Below, in pieces: positions 63,754 to 64,000 of a stretch of DNA of 64,000 nt. The notes beneath the pieces were generated by a model. The model did no database searches, was not told the DNA's origin, and worked only from the letters and a program-made list of their open reading frames with translations. Source of the DNA: Bog-950 sp044228435 (lineage in GTDB: Bacteria; Bacteroidota; Bacteroidia; Chitinophagales; LD1); NCBI GenBank assembly GCA_044228435.1, contig JBGAUW010000001.1, positions 310,001 through 374,000 on the forward strand. Direction: 5' to 3'. The stretch's first letter is position 1, and the number at the start of each line of letters is the position of its first letter. The translations under genes and the position numbers were made by a program.

Positions 63754-64000
63754 TTATACTCTCTTAGGCAGCTCTTCTTTCTTTCCGGTTTCGCTTGGCT
63801 TAACCGAACCCTCTTTAACCACAGCGTAAGTATGTGTAAATTCTGCCCCTAAAAACAAAATCATAGATGAATAAGATACCCATAATAGAATAAGTATTAT
63901 GGATCCTGCCGCCCCATAACCTGAACCGGGGTCGGCTTTACCAAAGTAAAAAGCCAACGCCGTTTTACCAATGGTAAACAGCACACCGGTTACTACTGCG
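63754..64000 (-). CDS. YihY/BrkB family membrane protein, C-terminal part
   Basis: The last about 82 residues of a protein whose start lies beyond the window. The visible part has GADPGSGYGAAGS-like ADPGSGYGAAGSIILILLW, then SYSSMILFLGAEFTHTYA, both characteristic of the last membrane helices of YihY/BrkB (putative transporter, formerly called RNase BN). The C-terminal tail is basic and cytoplasmic. The frame is open to base 64000. Confidence 0.85.
   Translation of the reverse strand, partial: AVVTGVLFTIGKTALAFYFGKADPGSGYGAAGSIILILLWVSYSSMILFLGAEFTHTYAVVKEGSVKPSETGKKEELPKRV

Overview
The window looks like a chromosomal piece of a Bacteroidota bacterium, probably of the Chitinophagales/Sphingobacteriia type. 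Five lines support this: six proteins with type IX secretion (T9SS) C-terminal sorting tails; promoters of the Bacteroidota TAnnTTTG type (for example before the tRNA-Met and nos genes); lipoproteins with short Cys-anchored leaders; a clade II (Sec/lipoprotein) nitrous oxide reductase; and a DUF1800/DUF1501 gene pair.

Layout. (1) 1-2.4 kb: a leftward operon of small membrane proteins and a TetR regulator behind a near-perfect 20-bp palindrome. (2) 2.7-8.9 kb: a leftward nos operon (cytochrome c lipoprotein, nosZ, a membrane-protein/NosL fusion, nosD, nosF, nosY) with an FNR-like palindrome about 40 bp upstream of a good promoter. Divergent from it is a heme-copper-oxidase-like membrane protein, followed by the frameshifted remains of an outer-membrane protein and a small lipoprotein. 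(3) 11.5-15.6 kb: the di-iron Fe-S repair protein Ric, a fasciclin lipoprotein, a QueD/PTPS-like enzyme, a tyrosine phenol-lyase and a Cys-rich lipoprotein. (4) 16.2-21.6 kb: a Wzm/Wzt polysaccharide exporter, an FNR-type regulator with an N-terminal cysteine cluster, and an overlapping pair of lipid acyltransferase and B12-type radical SAM enzyme. (5) 21.9-25.7 kb: small regulators and enzymes (ArsR, receiver protein, methyltransferase, cupin, VOC) and tRNA-Val. (6) 26-57.4 kb: a surface/secretome region with DUF1501 and DUF1800, tRNA-Met, an M43 metalloprotease, four large or giant T9SS proteins (720, 2246, 1109 and 2407 residues), one small one, and two cytoplasmic helical-repeat proteins, one with a LuxR-like C-terminus. 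(7) 57.5-64 kb: a truncated patatin, a zinc alcohol dehydrogenase, an SDR, acidic low-complexity proteins, a large-subunit catalase and the end of a YihY/BrkB protein.

How it fits together. The nos operon, Ric and the FNR-type regulator suggest a facultative organism that respires N2O at low oxygen and repairs nitrosative damage. The secretome region suggests surface attachment or polymer use. The most interesting unexplained signal is a 12-14 bp element (TTAATAAACCTAAT). It stands 66-71 bp before the start codons of three separate T9SS-protein genes and also before the divergent 496-residue gene among them. In all four cases a TTTG promoter core follows 41-44 bp later. This looks like a small co-regulated surface-protein regulon.
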